A stretch of 62,826 bases of DNA from Acidimicrobiia bacterium (GCA_012959995.1 DUCC01000018.1:1-62826), one strand, 5' to 3'. Shown: positions 36,273-46,677, counted from the stretch's first letter. Made by a program: numbers and translations. Notes: a model not told the origin generated them from the sequence alone.

Positions 36273-37532
36273 GTGGCTTCTCCAACTTTTCGTGCCCCCA
36301 AAGGCACCCGTGACATCATGTGGCCCGACGCCGCCCGCTGGCGAGCGTTAGGCCAAGTATTTGCCCAAACAGTAGAAGAAGCGGGCTACACCCAAGTCAT
36401 CCCACCCATGTTCGAAAACATCGAAGTCTTCAAACGCCTCGGCGACGCCACCGACGTGGTCAGCAAAGAAATGTACGATTTTGAAGACAAAGGCGGCCGC
36501 CACATGGCCCTGCGCCCCGAACAAACCGCCTCCATCGTGCGAGCCTTCGTGGAACACCGGCCCCTCACCCCTTGGAAAGCCTGGTACAGCGGACCCAATT
36601 TTCGCTACGAACGAGCCCAAAAAGGCCGCTACCGCCAATTCGATCAAGTAGGAATCGAAGCCCTCGGCCCCGAAGACCCCCACCTTGACGTAGAAGTCAT
36701 CGCCCTCGCCTGGCGCTTCTACCAGCGCTTAGGGCTCCGCCAAATCACCCTCATGCTCAACTCCTTAGGCAGCGGCGACGATCGAGAACGATTCATCGAA
36801 GCCCTCCAAGCCCACTTCGCCACCCACCAAAACGAACTCAGCGAAGCATCCCGCACCACCCTGGCCGTCAACCCGCTACGCGTGCTGGACTCCAAACGTG
36901 AACAAGACCAATCCATCATCAACAGCGCACCAAAAATGCTGGACTTCCTCTCACCAGAAGCCGTCGAACACTTTGAAAAAGTACAACAAGGCCTCAACGC
37001 TCTGGGCATCCCCTACACCCTGAACCCCCGCCTAGTACGGGGCTTGGACTACTACGTCCGCACCACCTTCGAATTCATCTCCGACGCCTTCGACGCCGCC
37101 CAAAACGCCGTCGGCGGGGGAGGACGCTACGACGGGCTCGCCGAAAGCCTCGGCGGCCCCGCCACCCCCGGCGTCGGATTCGCCCTCGGCGTAGACCGCA
37201 CCCTGTTGGCCTGCGACGCCGAAGAAACCTTCCCCGGCCCCACCAACGTGGTCGACATCTTTGTAGTGGATACCACCGGGGGACAAGCCGCCCTGGCCCT
37301 CACCGCAGCCCTCCACCAAGAAGGCCACCGAGCCGACCGATCCTGGGACAACCGTTCCATGAAAGCCCAAATGAAAGCCGCCGACCGCAGCGGCGCCCAA
37401 ATTGCTTTAATAATCGGTGAAGAAGAAGCAGCATCCGATACCGTCACCGTGCGTGACCTACGAGGTCAAAGCGGACAAACCACCGTTCCCCGCACCCAAG
37501 TAAACGAAACCCTCCGAAAGATGATGCGTTGA
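36273..37532 (+). CDS. hisS: Histidine--tRNA ligase
   Basis: 419 residues, class II synthetase. KGTRDIMWPDAARW opens the fold; motif 2 is WYSGPNFRYERAQKGRYRQFDQ; the histidine-specific RGLDYYVRTTFEF and GGGGRYDGL follow; motif 3 is GVGFALGVDR. A C-terminal anticodon-binding domain is present. The start is GTG after a leaderless-type promoter. Its stop overlaps a TTG that may start aspS. The hisS-aspS order is shared with many actinobacteria and firmicutes. Confidence 0.96.
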   Translation: MASPTFRAPKGTRDIMWPDAARWRALGQVFAQTVEEAGYTQVIPPMFENIEVFKRLGDATDVVSKEMYDFEDKGGRHMALRPEQTASIVRAFVEHRPLTPWKAWYSGPNFRYERAQKGRYRQFDQVGIEALGPEDPHLDVEVIALAWRFYQRLGLRQITLMLNSLGSGDDRERFIEALQAHFATHQNELSEASRTTLAVNPLRVLDSKREQDQSIINSAPKMLDFLSPEAVEHFEKVQQGLNALGIPYTLNPRLVRGLDYYVRTTFEFISDAFDAAQNAVGGGGRYDGLAESLGGPATPGVGFALGVDRTLLACDAEETFPGPTNVVDIFVVDTTGGQAALALTAALHQEGHRADRSWDNRSMKAQMKAADRSGAQIALIIGEEEAASDTVTVRDLRGQSGQTTVPRTQVNETLRKMMR

Positions 37533-37564
37533 CCACCAACTCTCAGCCCGACTACTCCACCTCC

Positions 37565-39283
37565 ATGCGCACCGACCGGTGCGGCGACCTGCGTCTCGAA
37601 GACCAAGGCCGCACCGTCACCCTCTGCGGGTGGGTAGGCCGACGCCGCGAACACGGCGAACACCTAGCCTTTGTCGACCTACGTGACCGCAGCGGAATAG
37701 TCCAAGTAGTAGTTGACGGCGCTGCCGACCTGCGTTCCGAATACGTCATCCAAGTAGAAGGCACAGTACGCCAACGCCCCAACGACACCGCAAACGCCTC
37801 CCTAGCCACCGGCGACATAGAAATAGACGCCCAAAAAGTCACCGTGCTCTCCGCCGCCGAACCCCCACCTTTTCCTCTCGACGACCGCACCGACATTGAC
37901 GAAACCCTGCGCCTGCGCCACCGCTACGTCGACCTACGTCGGGCCCGCATGCAACGTAACCTGGCCGTACGAGCCCAAGTCAACAGCGCCGTACGCACCG
38001 CCATGGAAGAACAAGGCTTCATCGAAGTCGAAACTCCCATGCTCATCGCCAGCACCCCCGAAGGCGCCCGCGACTTCGTGGTGCCCTCACGCAAAGAACC
38101 AGGCTCGTTCTACGCCCTACCCCAAAGCCCGCAACTCTTCAAACAACTCTGCATGATCGGCGGCGTCGACCGCTACTACCAAATCGCCCGCTGCCTCCGC
38201 GACGAAGACCTCCGCGCCGACCGCCAGTTTGAATTCATGCAACTCGACGCCGAAGCTAGTTTCGTAAACCAAGAAGACGTGCTGGCCTTCATCTCTCACA
38301 CCGTGGCCTCAGCCACCGAAGCAGTAACCGGCCAACGCCCCGGAGAAATCCCACAAATCTCTTGGCTAGAGGCCCAAGAACGCTTCGGTAGCGACAAACC
38401 CGACACCCGCTTCGGCATGGAACTGGTAGAACTCACCGAAGTATTCGCCGGCACAGAATTCCGGGCCTTCCAAGCCGACTGCATTAAAGGCATCCGCATC
38501 CCCGGCGGAGCAGACCTGTCACGCAACCGTCTCGACGACCTGACCGAACAATGCAAACAATGGGGAGCCAAAGGCTTGGTTTGGATGCGCGTTGAAGCCG
38601 ACGCTCTCAACTCACCAGTGGCCAAGTTCCTCACCGACAACGAACAAAGCGCTCTACGCCAAACCATGGAAGCCCAAGAAGGCGACCTGCTATTCTTGGT
38701 AGCCGACGAACGCCCCGCCGTGCGCCACATTCTGGGCTTGTTACGCATTGAAATGGGCCGCCCCCCAGTAACCGAAGGCGGGCTGAACTTTCTTTGGGTG
38801 GTGGACTTCCCCCTCTTCGAAGGCATCGACGAAGCCGGCAACCCCCAACCCGCACACCACCCCTTCACCATGCCCCACGAAGAAGACCTCGAACTCTTAG
38901 CCTCCGGCGACCTGCTCAACATACGCTCCCAGGCCTACGACCTCGTGCTCAACGGCTGGGAACTCGGCTCAGGCAGCGTGCGAATTCACCGCGGTGAAAT
39001 CCAACAACAAATATTTTCTCTGCTAGGCATCAGCCCCGAAGAAGCCCAAGAAAAGTTCGGCTTCCTGCTCGACGCCTTCCGCTACGGCGCCCCACCCCAC
39101 GCCGGGTTCGCCTTTGGCATGGACCGACTCATTGCCATTTTGGCCGGCGAAGAAAACATACGTGAAGTCATCGCCTACCCCAAAACACAATCAGGCGCCG
39201 ATCCCTTGACCTCCGCCCCGAACCCCATCGACGACCGACACCTCGAAGAACTCGGCCTACGGGTTCTTCCCCCACGGCAATAA
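37565..39283 (+). CDS. aspS: Aspartate--tRNA ligase
   Basis: 572 residues from the ATG at 37565, whose [10 protein letters not shown] matches the usual AspRS opening. An in-frame TTG at 37529, overlapping the hisS stop, would add 12 residues and permit coupling. OB-fold: [27 protein letters not shown]. Catalytic core of the bacterial type: [46 protein letters not shown], an inserted GAD domain, and [18 protein letters not shown]. It charges tRNA-Asp; whether it also misacylates tRNA-Asn depends on whether an AsnRS exists elsewhere. Confidence 0.95.
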   Translation: MRTDRCGDLRLEDQGRTVTLCGWVGRRREHGEHLAFVDLRDRSGIVQVVVDGAADLRSEYVIQVEGTVRQRPNDTANASLATGDIEIDAQKVTVLSAAEPPPFPLDDRTDIDETLRLRHRYVDLRRARMQRNLAVRAQVNSAVRTAMEEQGFIEVETPMLIASTPEGARDFVVPSRKEPGSFYALPQSPQLFKQLCMIGGVDRYYQIARCLRDEDLRADRQFEFMQLDAEASFVNQEDVLAFISHTVASATEAVTGQRPGEIPQISWLEAQERFGSDKPDTRFGMELVELTEVFAGTEFRAFQADCIKGIRIPGGADLSRNRLDDLTEQCKQWGAKGLVWMRVEADALNSPVAKFLTDNEQSALRQTMEAQEGDLLFLVADERPAVRHILGLLRIEMGRPPVTEGGLNFLWVVDFPLFEGIDEAGNPQPAHHPFTMPHEEDLELLASGDLLNIRSQAYDLVLNGWELGSGSVRIHRGEIQQQIFSLLGISPEEAQEKFGFLLDAFRYGAPPHAGFAFGMDRLIAILAGEENIREVIAYPKTQSGADPLTSAPNPIDDRHLEELGLRVLPPRQ

Positions 39284-39290
39284 GGCACAG

Positions 39291-40598
39291 GTGGCCGAGG
39301 ACCTCTTTAGCGCAGCGGCCACCGACCGACTGGCTCAACGCTCACCCCTGGCAGCCCGCCTCCGCCCCACCCGTCTTGACCAGGTAGTAGGCCAAGACCA
39401 CCTGGTAGGCCCCGGAAGCCCCCTGCGTTGCCTCATCGAAGCCGACCAACTCTCCTCAGTAATCCTGTGGGGCCCACCGGGCACCGGAAAAACCAGCCTG
39501 GCCCGCCTCATCGCCCGAGTAACCACCAAAGAATTCGTTGAACTCTCTGCCGTCAACGCTTCGGTAAAAGACGTACGTCAAACGACCGCCGCCGCCCAAG
39601 CCCGGTTAGGTGAACGAGGAACCGGCACCATTTTGTTCCTCGACGAAGTACACCGCTTCAGCAAATCACAACAAGACGCCTTGCTGCCCTCCGTGGAATC
39701 CGGGCTCTTAGTGCTCATCGGCGCCACCACCGAAAACCCGTTTTTTGAAGTCAACCCACCGCTGCTTTCTCGATCTACCCTGTTTCGCCTAGAGCTTCTC
39801 ACCCCAGAAGCGGTACGCACCCTGCTCGAACGCGGCCTACAAGCCGAAGAAACCACCGCCACCGACGAAGCCCTCGACTTGCTAGCCGACCGAGCCTCCG
39901 GCGATGGGCGCCACGCCCTAACCAGCCTCGAAGTGGCCTCCGCCCTGGCCCACGGGCGACAAAGCGAACAAATAGAACTCGTAGACGCCGAAGCAGCCTT
40001 AGGCACCAAAGCCCTGCGCTACGGCCGAGACGCCCACTACGACGTCATCAGCGCCTTCATAAAAAGCATCCGCGGTTCCGACGCCGACGCCGGCCTGTAC
40101 TGGCTGGCTCGCATGCTCGAAGCCGGTGAAGACGCCCGATTTGTGGCCCGACGGTTAGTTATTTTGGCCAGCGAAGACGTAGGCATGGCCGACTCCAACG
40201 CCCTCACCGTGGCCATAGCCGCCGCCCGAGCCGTAGAATTCGTCGGCCTGCCAGAAGCCCAACTAAACTTGGCCCACGCAGTGGTGTACCTGGCCACGGC
40301 ACCAAAATCCAATCGGATCACCTCAGCAATTTTTGCCGCCCGCAGCGATGCCCGCGCCGCCGGCACCGGCGAAGTACCCCTCCACCTAAGAGACGCCCAT
40401 TACCAAGGGGCAGCCAGTTTGGGTCACGGCGACGGTTATCAATACCCCCACGATGATTCACGTGGTTGGGTAGAACAAAATTACCGCCCGCCCGAAGTAG
40501 CCGACCACACCTACTACGCTCCTTCTGACCACGGATTCGAAGAAGAAGTGGCCCGCCGCATGGCAAAAAACCAAACTCCACCAAAAGAGGAAAACTAA
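39291..40598 (+). CDS. rarA: Replication-associated recombination protein A (RarA/MgsA)
   Basis: 435 residues, AAA+ clamp-loader-like ATPase. RLRPTRLDQVVGQDHL precedes Walker A GPPGTGKT (61-68); LFLDEVHRFSKSQQD is Walker B; GATTENPFFEVNPPLLSRS is sensor 1 with the arginine finger. The C-terminal MgsA domain has YDVISAFIKSIRGSD and LARMLEAGEDARFVARRLV. It acts at stalled replication forks. GTG start with AAGG upstream. The stop overlaps the next gene start (TAATG). The neighbours aspS and alaS match mycobacterial order. Confidence 0.95.
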   Translation: MAEDLFSAAATDRLAQRSPLAARLRPTRLDQVVGQDHLVGPGSPLRCLIEADQLSSVILWGPPGTGKTSLARLIARVTTKEFVELSAVNASVKDVRQTTAAAQARLGERGTGTILFLDEVHRFSKSQQDALLPSVESGLLVLIGATTENPFFEVNPPLLSRSTLFRLELLTPEAVRTLLERGLQAEETTATDEALDLLADRASGDGRHALTSLEVASALAHGRQSEQIELVDAEAALGTKALRYGRDAHYDVISAFIKSIRGSDADAGLYWLARMLEAGEDARFVARRLVILASEDVGMADSNALTVAIAAARAVEFVGLPEAQLNLAHAVVYLATAPKSNRITSAIFAARSDARAAGTGEVPLHLRDAHYQGAASLGHGDGYQYPHDDSRGWVEQNYRPPEVADHTYYAPSDHGFEEEVARRMAKNQTPPKEEN

Positions 40599-40855
40599 TG
40601 AGACGACGAGCACTCTGGCTAATAATGGGTTGGGCCGCCGGGCTTTCTTCATCAGTGTGGGTGCAACGCCGACTGCGACGTGCCGTAGTCCGCTACACCC
40701 CAGAACACCTCCGCAACGACCTCACGGCCCGAGGCACCGACCTAGCCAACCGAGTACGCCGCTTCAGCAGCGAACTAAACGAAGCCTCTCAATCTAGCCG
40801 CCACGACCACCGAGCATCCAGCGCTAGCCAGCACCGCCCACGGTCTCGCCAATAA
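40598..40855 (+). CDS. Small membrane-anchored protein, DUF6167-like
   Basis: 85 residues, coupled to rarA by a TAATG overlap. One N-terminal hydrophobic segment (about 6-22) follows Arg residues, then an amphipathic charged helix (QRRLRRAVVRYTPEHLRNDLTA) and a polar Ser/His/Arg tail. It resembles the short DUF6167 proteins found between rarA and alaS in other actinobacteria, where a DUF948 gene usually accompanies it; that gene is absent here. No function is known. The assignment rests on position and hydropathy more than on sequence motifs. Confidence 0.65.
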   Translation: MRRRALWLIMGWAAGLSSSVWVQRRLRRAVVRYTPEHLRNDLTARGTDLANRVRRFSSELNEASQSSRHDHRASSASQHRPRSRQ

Positions 40856-40882
40856 CCATCAAAAGGGCAGCAACCAGAACGG

Positions 40883-40888
40883 TAGACT
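40883..40888 (+). promoter_or_regulatory. -10-like TAGACT for alaS
   Basis: TAGACT lies 9 nt before the alaS ATG in the 42-bp gap. The gap is too short for a T-box leader and no Shine-Dalgarno is seen. Confidence 0.5.
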
Positions 40889-40897
40889 CACCCAGAC

Positions 40898-43477
40898 ATG
40901 GCCGAACAACTCCTCACCGCCCAAGCGGTACGACAAGCATTCACCGACTTCTTTACTGAACGCGGGCATTCGCCAGAACCCTCAGCGAGCCTCATCCCGC
41001 ACGACCCGACCCTGCTCTTTACCGTGGCCGGCATGGTGCCCTTCAAGGCTTACCTGACCGGCGAACAACCCGCCCCTTGGCCCCGAGCAGTCACCGTACA
41101 AAAGTGCGTTCGCGCCGGCGGAAAACACAACGACCTCGACGAAATCGGACGCACCAGCCGACACCTAACCTTTTTTGAAATGATGGGGAACTTTAGTTTC
41201 GGCGACTACTTCAAATCTGAAGCCTGCGCCTACGCCTGGGAATTTGTCACCGGCACCCTCGGCCTTGACCCAGAACGCCTCTGGGTCACCGTGCACATCA
41301 GCGACGACGACGCCGCAGCAATTTGGGAACATGAAATCGGGGTACCACCCGAACGTATCCAACGCCTCGACGAAGACAACTATTGGCGTATGGCCGACAC
41401 CGGCCCCTGCGGCCCCTGCTCAGAAATATTTTGGGACAAAGGCCCCCAACACGGCGACGGCGGCGGCCCGGCCCACGGCGACGAAGACCGTTTTATTGAA
41501 ATCTGGAACCTGGTGTTCATGCAATTCGAACAATACGAAGATGGCTCCCAAACCCCGCTACCCGCACCCTCCATCGACACCGGGGCCGGCCTAGAACGCA
41601 TCTTGTCGGTACTGCAAAACGTAGATTCCGTATGGGAAACCGACGAATTCGCTCGCCTGCTGGGCACCATCAGCCAACTCACCGGCAAAACACCCGGCAC
41701 CGACCCGGCCACCGATGTTTCCATGCGCATTTTGGCCGACCACGCACGCTCCTCAACATTTTTGGTAAGCGACGGAGTGTTCCCCTCTAACGAAGACCGG
41801 GGCTACGTACTGCGCCGCATCGTCCGCCGCGCCGTTCGCCACGCCTGGCTACTCGGGGTAGAAGACCAAATAATGGGGCCTTTAGTAGACGCAGTCATGG
41901 AAGTAATGGGTGCCGACTACCCAGAAATTACTCAAAACCATGACTTTATTCGCGGTGTACTAGACCGAGAAGAAGAAGGTTTCCGCGAAACCCTGCGCTC
42001 CGGGTTAACTATTTTGGATACCGCCTTAGCGGAACTCACCGCAGGCCAGTCGCTCAGCGGCGAGGTCGCCTTCAAACTCCACGACACCTACGGGTTCCCC
42101 CTGGAGTTGACCGAAGAAATCACCGCCGAACGCTCTCTGGTTGTTGACCTTGACGGTTTCGCCACCGCCATGAACCAACAAAAAAAGCGAGCCAAAGCAG
42201 CCCGTAAAGAAACCGGAACCTCAGCCGCCGCCGGCGACCTGCGTGCGGTCATCGACGCCCATGGGGTCACCGAATTCTGCGGACGAGACGAAAACACGGT
42301 GACCGCTCAAGTGCTTTACGCCGACCACGGGTTGGTCGTCTTAGACCGCACCCCTTTCTATGCTGAATCTGGCGGGCAAATAGGCGACACCGGCACCCTG
42401 ACCGGCCCCCAAGGGGCACTCACGGTAACCAACACCACCCTGGCCCTCGATGGGTTACATACCCACCAAGTAGAACAAGACGAACCAGCCTTGGCTCCTG
42501 GTGACCAAGTAGAAGCAGCCATAGACGTAAACCGGCGTTCAGACATTCGTCGCAACCACACCGCCACCCACCTTCTGCACTCCGCATTGCGGCGAGTCCT
42601 CGGCGACCACGTCAAACAACAAGGCTCCTCCGTGGGCCCCGACCGGTTACGTTTCGATTTCAGCCACTACGAAGCCCTCACTGCAGAAGAAACCACAGCC
42701 ATCGAAGACCTTGTTAACACCGACGTGTTGAACAACCCCACCTGCAACAACTACGAAACCAGCAAAGAAGAAGCCGAAGCAGCAGGAGCCATAGCCTTCT
42801 TTGGCGACAAATACGGCGACCGGGTACGTGTGCTAGAAGCCGGCCCCCACTCCGTGGAGCTCTGCGGCGGAACCCACGTAAAGGCCCTCGGCGACATTGG
42901 GTCGTTCAAAATAGTGAGTGAAAGTTCTATCGGATCAAACATTCGCCGTATCGAAGCAATCACCGGTGCCGCCCCCATAGAACGCCTCCGCCAAGCCGAA
43001 ACCACTCTGGCCCAAACCGCCGACCTGATCGGCGTACCGGTAGACGACCTGCTCGACGGCGTAGAAAAACGTTTAGCCGAACACAAAACCACTCGCCAAC
43101 AACTCGCCCAAGCCCGCAGCCAGCTGGCCTTAGGCCGAGCCGACGAATTAGCCGCCACCGCCCAAGACGGCCTAGTGGTGAGCCAAGTAGATGGCATAGA
43201 CCGTGACGGATTGCGTGACCTGGCGGTAGCAATCAGCACCCAAGATGGCGTGAACGCTGTGGTCCTCGGAACAGCCCCCGAAGGTGGGGGAGCAGCCCTA
43301 GTAGCGGTAGTCGCCCCCCAAAGCGGACTAGATGCCGGAGTGTTGGTAGCCGAAGCAGCAAAAACAATCGGTGGCGGAGGACGCCCCAATGCCGAAATGA
43401 CGGTCATCGGCGGGCGCAACCCAGAAAACCTCCCCCAAGCCTTAGAACAAGCCCGGGCCGCTGCCCAGGCGAGCTAA
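40898..43477 (+). CDS. alaS: Alanine--tRNA ligase
   Basis: 859 residues. Class II catalytic core with TVQKCVRAGGKHNDLDEIG and HLTFFEMMGNFSFGDYFK; IWNLVFMQFEQ and the GAGLERI motif follow. The editing domain has H554-TAT-H558 and C656-GGT-H660, the deacylation zinc site that removes mischarged Ser and Gly. The C-terminal domain ends with GGGGRPNAEMTVIGG. Complete and unremarkable; precedes ruvX and mltG in the order known from mycobacteria. Confidence 0.97.
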   Translation: MAEQLLTAQAVRQAFTDFFTERGHSPEPSASLIPHDPTLLFTVAGMVPFKAYLTGEQPAPWPRAVTVQKCVRAGGKHNDLDEIGRTSRHLTFFEMMGNFSFGDYFKSEACAYAWEFVTGTLGLDPERLWVTVHISDDDAAAIWEHEIGVPPERIQRLDEDNYWRMADTGPCGPCSEIFWDKGPQHGDGGGPAHGDEDRFIEIWNLVFMQFEQYEDGSQTPLPAPSIDTGAGLERILSVLQNVDSVWETDEFARLLGTISQLTGKTPGTDPATDVSMRILADHARSSTFLVSDGVFPSNEDRGYVLRRIVRRAVRHAWLLGVEDQIMGPLVDAVMEVMGADYPEITQNHDFIRGVLDREEEGFRETLRSGLTILDTALAELTAGQSLSGEVAFKLHDTYGFPLELTEEITAERSLVVDLDGFATAMNQQKKRAKAARKETGTSAAAGDLRAVIDAHGVTEFCGRDENTVTAQVLYADHGLVVLDRTPFYAESGGQIGDTGTLTGPQGALTVTNTTLALDGLHTHQVEQDEPALAPGDQVEAAIDVNRRSDIRRNHTATHLLHSALRRVLGDHVKQQGSSVGPDRLRFDFSHYEALTAEETTAIEDLVNTDVLNNPTCNNYETSKEEAEAAGAIAFFGDKYGDRVRVLEAGPHSVELCGGTHVKALGDIGSFKIVSESSIGSNIRRIEAITGAAPIERLRQAETTLAQTADLIGVPVDDLLDGVEKRLAEHKTTRQQLAQARSQLALGRADELAATAQDGLVVSQVDGIDRDGLRDLAVAISTQDGVNAVVLGTAPEGGGAALVAVVAPQSGLDAGVLVAEAAKTIGGGGRPNAEMTVIGGRNPENLPQALEQARAAAQAS

Positions 43478-43483
43478 CCAACT

Positions 43484-43912
43484 GTGCGGGCCCTCGGCCT
43501 GGACCTCGGCTCCCGACGCATCGGGGTAGCGGTAAGCGACAGCGGCGGCCGCCTGGCTACGCCCATAGAAACTGTGCAACGCACCAACGATCGCCCCAGC
43601 GAACACCGTGCCTTGGCGGCACTGGTTGCTGAATGGGAAGTAGAAATAGTGGTAGTTGGTGTGCCCTACTCGCTTGACGGAAGCATCGGACCCATGGCGC
43701 TGCTTATGTTAAAAGAAGCAAAACAGTTGGGTGCCACCCTTGGGGTGCCGGTGGAGACCTACGATGAACGTCTGACCACCGTCACCGCTGAGCGCTCCAT
43801 GCGGGAGCAAGGACTCAAAGGAAAAGCCGGCCGCCAAGTTGTTGACCAAATAGCGGCCGCAGTCATGCTGCAGGCTTGGCTAGATAGTCAACAAAACCAG
43901 GAGGAACGTTGA
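43484..43912 (+). CDS. ruvX: Putative pre-16S rRNA nuclease RuvX/YqgF
   Basis: 142 residues, RNase H-like fold. LGLDLGSRRIGVAVSD carries the first catalytic Asp, VVGVPYSLDGSIGP the middle motif, and ETYDERLTTVTAERSM plus VVDQIAAAVMLQAWLD the remaining acidic residues. The family trims the 5' end of 16S rRNA in E. coli. GTG start, 6 bp after alaS. The stop overlaps the mltG TTG (TTGA). Confidence 0.92.
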   Translation: MRALGLDLGSRRIGVAVSDSGGRLATPIETVQRTNDRPSEHRALAALVAEWEVEIVVVGVPYSLDGSIGPMALLMLKEAKQLGATLGVPVETYDERLTTVTAERSMREQGLKGKAGRQVVDQIAAAVMLQAWLDSQQNQEER

Positions 43913-45306
43913 GCGAGGAAGAGCAACCCGAAAAAGGGTTAGAGGAAAACAGCGCACGTCGCTCGTCGTCCGACCTTGCTTCATCGGGACGTTCCTCGGC
44001 CAGCATCGGCGCCAACCTGGCCGCTGAACAGAGCCCTCCCCGACTCGACCCCACCACCCAGGAAGTAGCGGTGGTGCCCGAAGAAGAAGCAGTAGCCGAA
44101 GAAATCGTGTGGGACCCCTCAGTTTTTTCTGAAACTGAAGACGACTCAATCTTTAGCGGCCGAGCCGATACCAGCCCTGATGTGCGTTGGGTGCGCCACC
44201 GGCCACCCCTAGGCCCGCTCCCACGCTGGGGAATTGTGGCTTTCGTAGTCTTTTCTTCCCTCGGTTTCGCCTACCGAAAAGTCGACAACTGGGTCAACAG
44301 TTTGGTGTCCCCACAAGCGCTTCCCGGCGAAGAAATTGACTTCGTTATCGAACCCGGTTGGTCAGCCAACGAAGTAGCCGTCAACCTGGGCAGCGTCGAC
44401 ATAATCGACGATTCGGCCATGTTCCGCCAATGGATGCGCTGCCACCCCACCTTGGCTTGGTTTATTGACTGTCCGGCCGACGTGGAATACTCGTTTCAAG
44501 CCGGCGACTACGTACTACAAGAACACATGGGTTTCCAAGGGGTGGTTGACGCATTAAACGAAGGGCCAATACCGCCGGAAGTTATTCGGGTAACCATCCC
44601 CGAAGGTCTGACCATTAGCCAAACCATTACCCGACTCAAAGAACGCATGCCCACCTACAGCGAAGAGCAACTACAAGAAGCGTTCGTCAGCGACGTGGTG
44701 CGGTGGGAGCATTACCCCGAAGAGTTCAACCTGCCCTACTACGAAGGCATGTTCTTCCCCGACACCTACCAACTTGATGACGCCACCTTGACCAACGAGC
44801 TGAGCCTGGTTACCCGCATGCACAACCAGTTCCTCAACGTGGTGGCCGAACTGGACTTCGAAGCGCGGGCCGCCGAAGTCGGGCTCACCCCCTACGAGGC
44901 GCTGATAGTGGCTTCGCTTATTGAAGAAGAAGCCTTGCTCAACCTTGATCGAGGCAAAATTTCTCAAGTCATTCACAACCGTCTTGACCAAGGGTGGTCA
45001 TTAGGGTTGGAATCCACCGTGCGTTACGCCGCCGGAAAAACCGCCGGACAAGACCTGGTAAGCGCCGACCTTTCCAGCGACTCCCCGTGGAACACCTGGA
45101 TCGAACCCGGCCTCCCCATCACCCCAATTTCTGCCCCCGGACGCTCCTCGCTCGAAGCAGCAGTTAACCCAGAAGACGGGCCTTGGATGTTTTTTGTTCG
45201 CACCGACGAAAACGATGTGTTAGGAGCCCACACCTTCGCCGTCACCGGAGAAGAATTCGCGGCAGCCGTAGAAATATGCCGAGCCAAAGATTTGGGCTGT
45301 GGCTAA
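43909..45306 (+). CDS. mltG: Endolytic murein transglycosylase MltG (YceG-like)
   Basis: 465 residues. TTG start supported by a strong AGGAGG four nt upstream and by the overlap with ruvX. An acidic, disordered cytoplasmic N-terminus (1-105) precedes one transmembrane helix (about 107-125). The extracytoplasmic LysM-like and YceG domains follow: FVIEPGWSANEVAVNL, VTIPEGLTISQTITRLKERM, YEGMFFPDTYQL and VASLIEEEALLNLDRGKISQVIHNRL with the catalytic Glu. It cleaves nascent glycan strands to set their length. The long acidic N-terminus is typical of actinobacterial members. Confidence 0.93.
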   Translation: MSEEEQPEKGLEENSARRSSSDLASSGRSSASIGANLAAEQSPPRLDPTTQEVAVVPEEEAVAEEIVWDPSVFSETEDDSIFSGRADTSPDVRWVRHRPPLGPLPRWGIVAFVVFSSLGFAYRKVDNWVNSLVSPQALPGEEIDFVIEPGWSANEVAVNLGSVDIIDDSAMFRQWMRCHPTLAWFIDCPADVEYSFQAGDYVLQEHMGFQGVVDALNEGPIPPEVIRVTIPEGLTISQTITRLKERMPTYSEEQLQEAFVSDVVRWEHYPEEFNLPYYEGMFFPDTYQLDDATLTNELSLVTRMHNQFLNVVAELDFEARAAEVGLTPYEALIVASLIEEEALLNLDRGKISQVIHNRLDQGWSLGLESTVRYAAGKTAGQDLVSADLSSDSPWNTWIEPGLPITPISAPGRSSLEAAVNPEDGPWMFFVRTDENDVLGAHTFAVTGEEFAAAVEICRAKDLGCG

Positions 45307-46174
45307 CACCTTTACCGCAGCGGCCCAAGGGTTGCCCGACGAGACCACCCTGGCGGCCGTCATCGGAAGCCCTATTGCCCACTCGCTTTCGCCAACTTTG
45401 CTCAACGCCGCCTTCGCCGCTGCTGGCTTGACCTGGCATTACACCGCCGTTGAGGTGGCCCCCGGCGAAGCAGAACAAGCACTAAATGATATGCGCAGCA
45501 CCGGTTTGGGCGGGCTCTCCGTCACCATGCCCCACAAAACCGCAGTAGCCAACGCAGTTGACCGGTGCACCGAAACCGCCACCCTGCTCAATGCAGTAAA
45601 TTGTGTGGCCCCCCAAGGCCAAGAATTAGTAGGCCACAACACCGATGGCGAAGGCTTCCTGGGCGGCCTAGCCCACGACGCAAACTTCACCGTGGCCGGA
45701 TGCCGAGCCGTGGTACTGGGGGCCGGAGGAGCGGCCCGCGCCGTAGTTTTGGCCCTCGCCCAAGCCGGAGCAAACTCCGTAACGGTCATCAACCGCACCG
45801 CAGAAAAAGCGCAAGAAACTGCGCAACTCGCTGGCCCGATTGGCCACACCGGAGACCACCAATCTCTGGCTACCGCCGATTTAATTGTGAACGCCACCTC
45901 AGTCGGCATGCACGGCGGCCCCCCAGGTATGCCCTGTGACCCCACGCTGCTCCACCCCGGGCAAGTAGCGATCGACTTGATCTACCACCCGTTGGTTACC
46001 CCCTGGATGGCGGCTCTAAAAAAACAAGACATCGAAGCCCACAACGGGGTCTCCATGCTGCTGTTCCAAGCGGCCCGAGCATTCAACCTGTGGACCAACC
46101 AGCCTGCCCCTATAGAGGCCATGGAAAACGCAGTAACCGCTGCTTTGGAAGCCCGCTCCCACACTGCTCAGTGA
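45299..46174 (+). CDS. aroE: Shikimate dehydrogenase
   Basis: 291 residues; reduces 3-dehydroshikimate with NADPH. SPIAHSLSPTLLNAAF binds substrate, LSVTMPHK has the catalytic Lys, GHNTDGEGF the catalytic Asp, VLGAGGAARAVVLAL the nucleotide loop and NRT the NADP-phosphate site. GTG start overlapping mltG by 8 bp. It begins a run of four shikimate-pathway genes interrupted only by a prepilin peptidase. Confidence 0.94.
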   Translation: MANTFTAAAQGLPDETTLAAVIGSPIAHSLSPTLLNAAFAAAGLTWHYTAVEVAPGEAEQALNDMRSTGLGGLSVTMPHKTAVANAVDRCTETATLLNAVNCVAPQGQELVGHNTDGEGFLGGLAHDANFTVAGCRAVVLGAGGAARAVVLALAQAGANSVTVINRTAEKAQETAQLAGPIGHTGDHQSLATADLIVNATSVGMHGGPPGMPCDPTLLHPGQVAIDLIYHPLVTPWMAALKKQDIEAHNGVSMLLFQAARAFNLWTNQPAPIEAMENAVTAALEARSHTAQ

Positions 46175-46650
46175 CCGCCCAAACTGTATTTAACGATTTA
46201 GCGTGGCTGTGGCTTATCGGCTGGCTCGTGGCGCTGTCTCTAGTGGACCTGCGCCAACACCGGCTACCCACCTCCATGGTGAGCCGCTTGGCTGCCGGAC
46301 TAGTAGCGCTCCACGTGGCGGTGGTCTTAATCGAAGACCGGCCCGCCCCATTATTTTGGGCGCTCCTGGGCATGGTCGGCTTTGCCGGCTTCTTGTATCT
46401 CATCCACCGGCGAGCCCCCGAAGGCCTCGGCGGTGGCGACGTGCGCCTCGCCGGGCCCCTAGGTTGGCAACTGGGTTGGGTCGCCGGGTCCGACATTTTT
46501 TTGGCGGTGGCCCTTACTCTCATAGTGGCCTGCGGAGGCGCCTTAATGCTTTTAGTGCTCCAACGCTCCGGCAAACGCTTCACCGGACCGGTCGCTTTTG
46601 GCCCCCCACTAGCCGCCGCCACACTATTAATTTCCGCGATCTGGAATTAA
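46171..46650 (+). CDS. Prepilin peptidase-like A24 aspartic protease, short form
   Basis: 159 residues, five or so transmembrane helices. GTG start overlapping the aroE stop (GTGA). The two catalytic Asp residues of the A24 family are seen: D26 in SLVDLRQHRLP and D90 in LGGGDVRLAG. The N-terminal cysteine-rich methyltransferase domain of classical PilD is absent, as in the archaeal-like and actinobacterial short forms. Substrates would be type IV or Flp/Tad pilin precursors encoded elsewhere. The position between aroE and aroK follows mycobacterial order. Confidence 0.82.
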   Translation: MTAQTVFNDLAWLWLIGWLVALSLVDLRQHRLPTSMVSRLAAGLVALHVAVVLIEDRPAPLFWALLGMVGFAGFLYLIHRRAPEGLGGGDVRLAGPLGWQLGWVAGSDIFLAVALTLIVACGGALMLLVLQRSGKRFTGPVAFGPPLAAATLLISAIWN

Positions 46651-46677
46651 TCCCCCGACCTAACCGGTGGTAGTCAG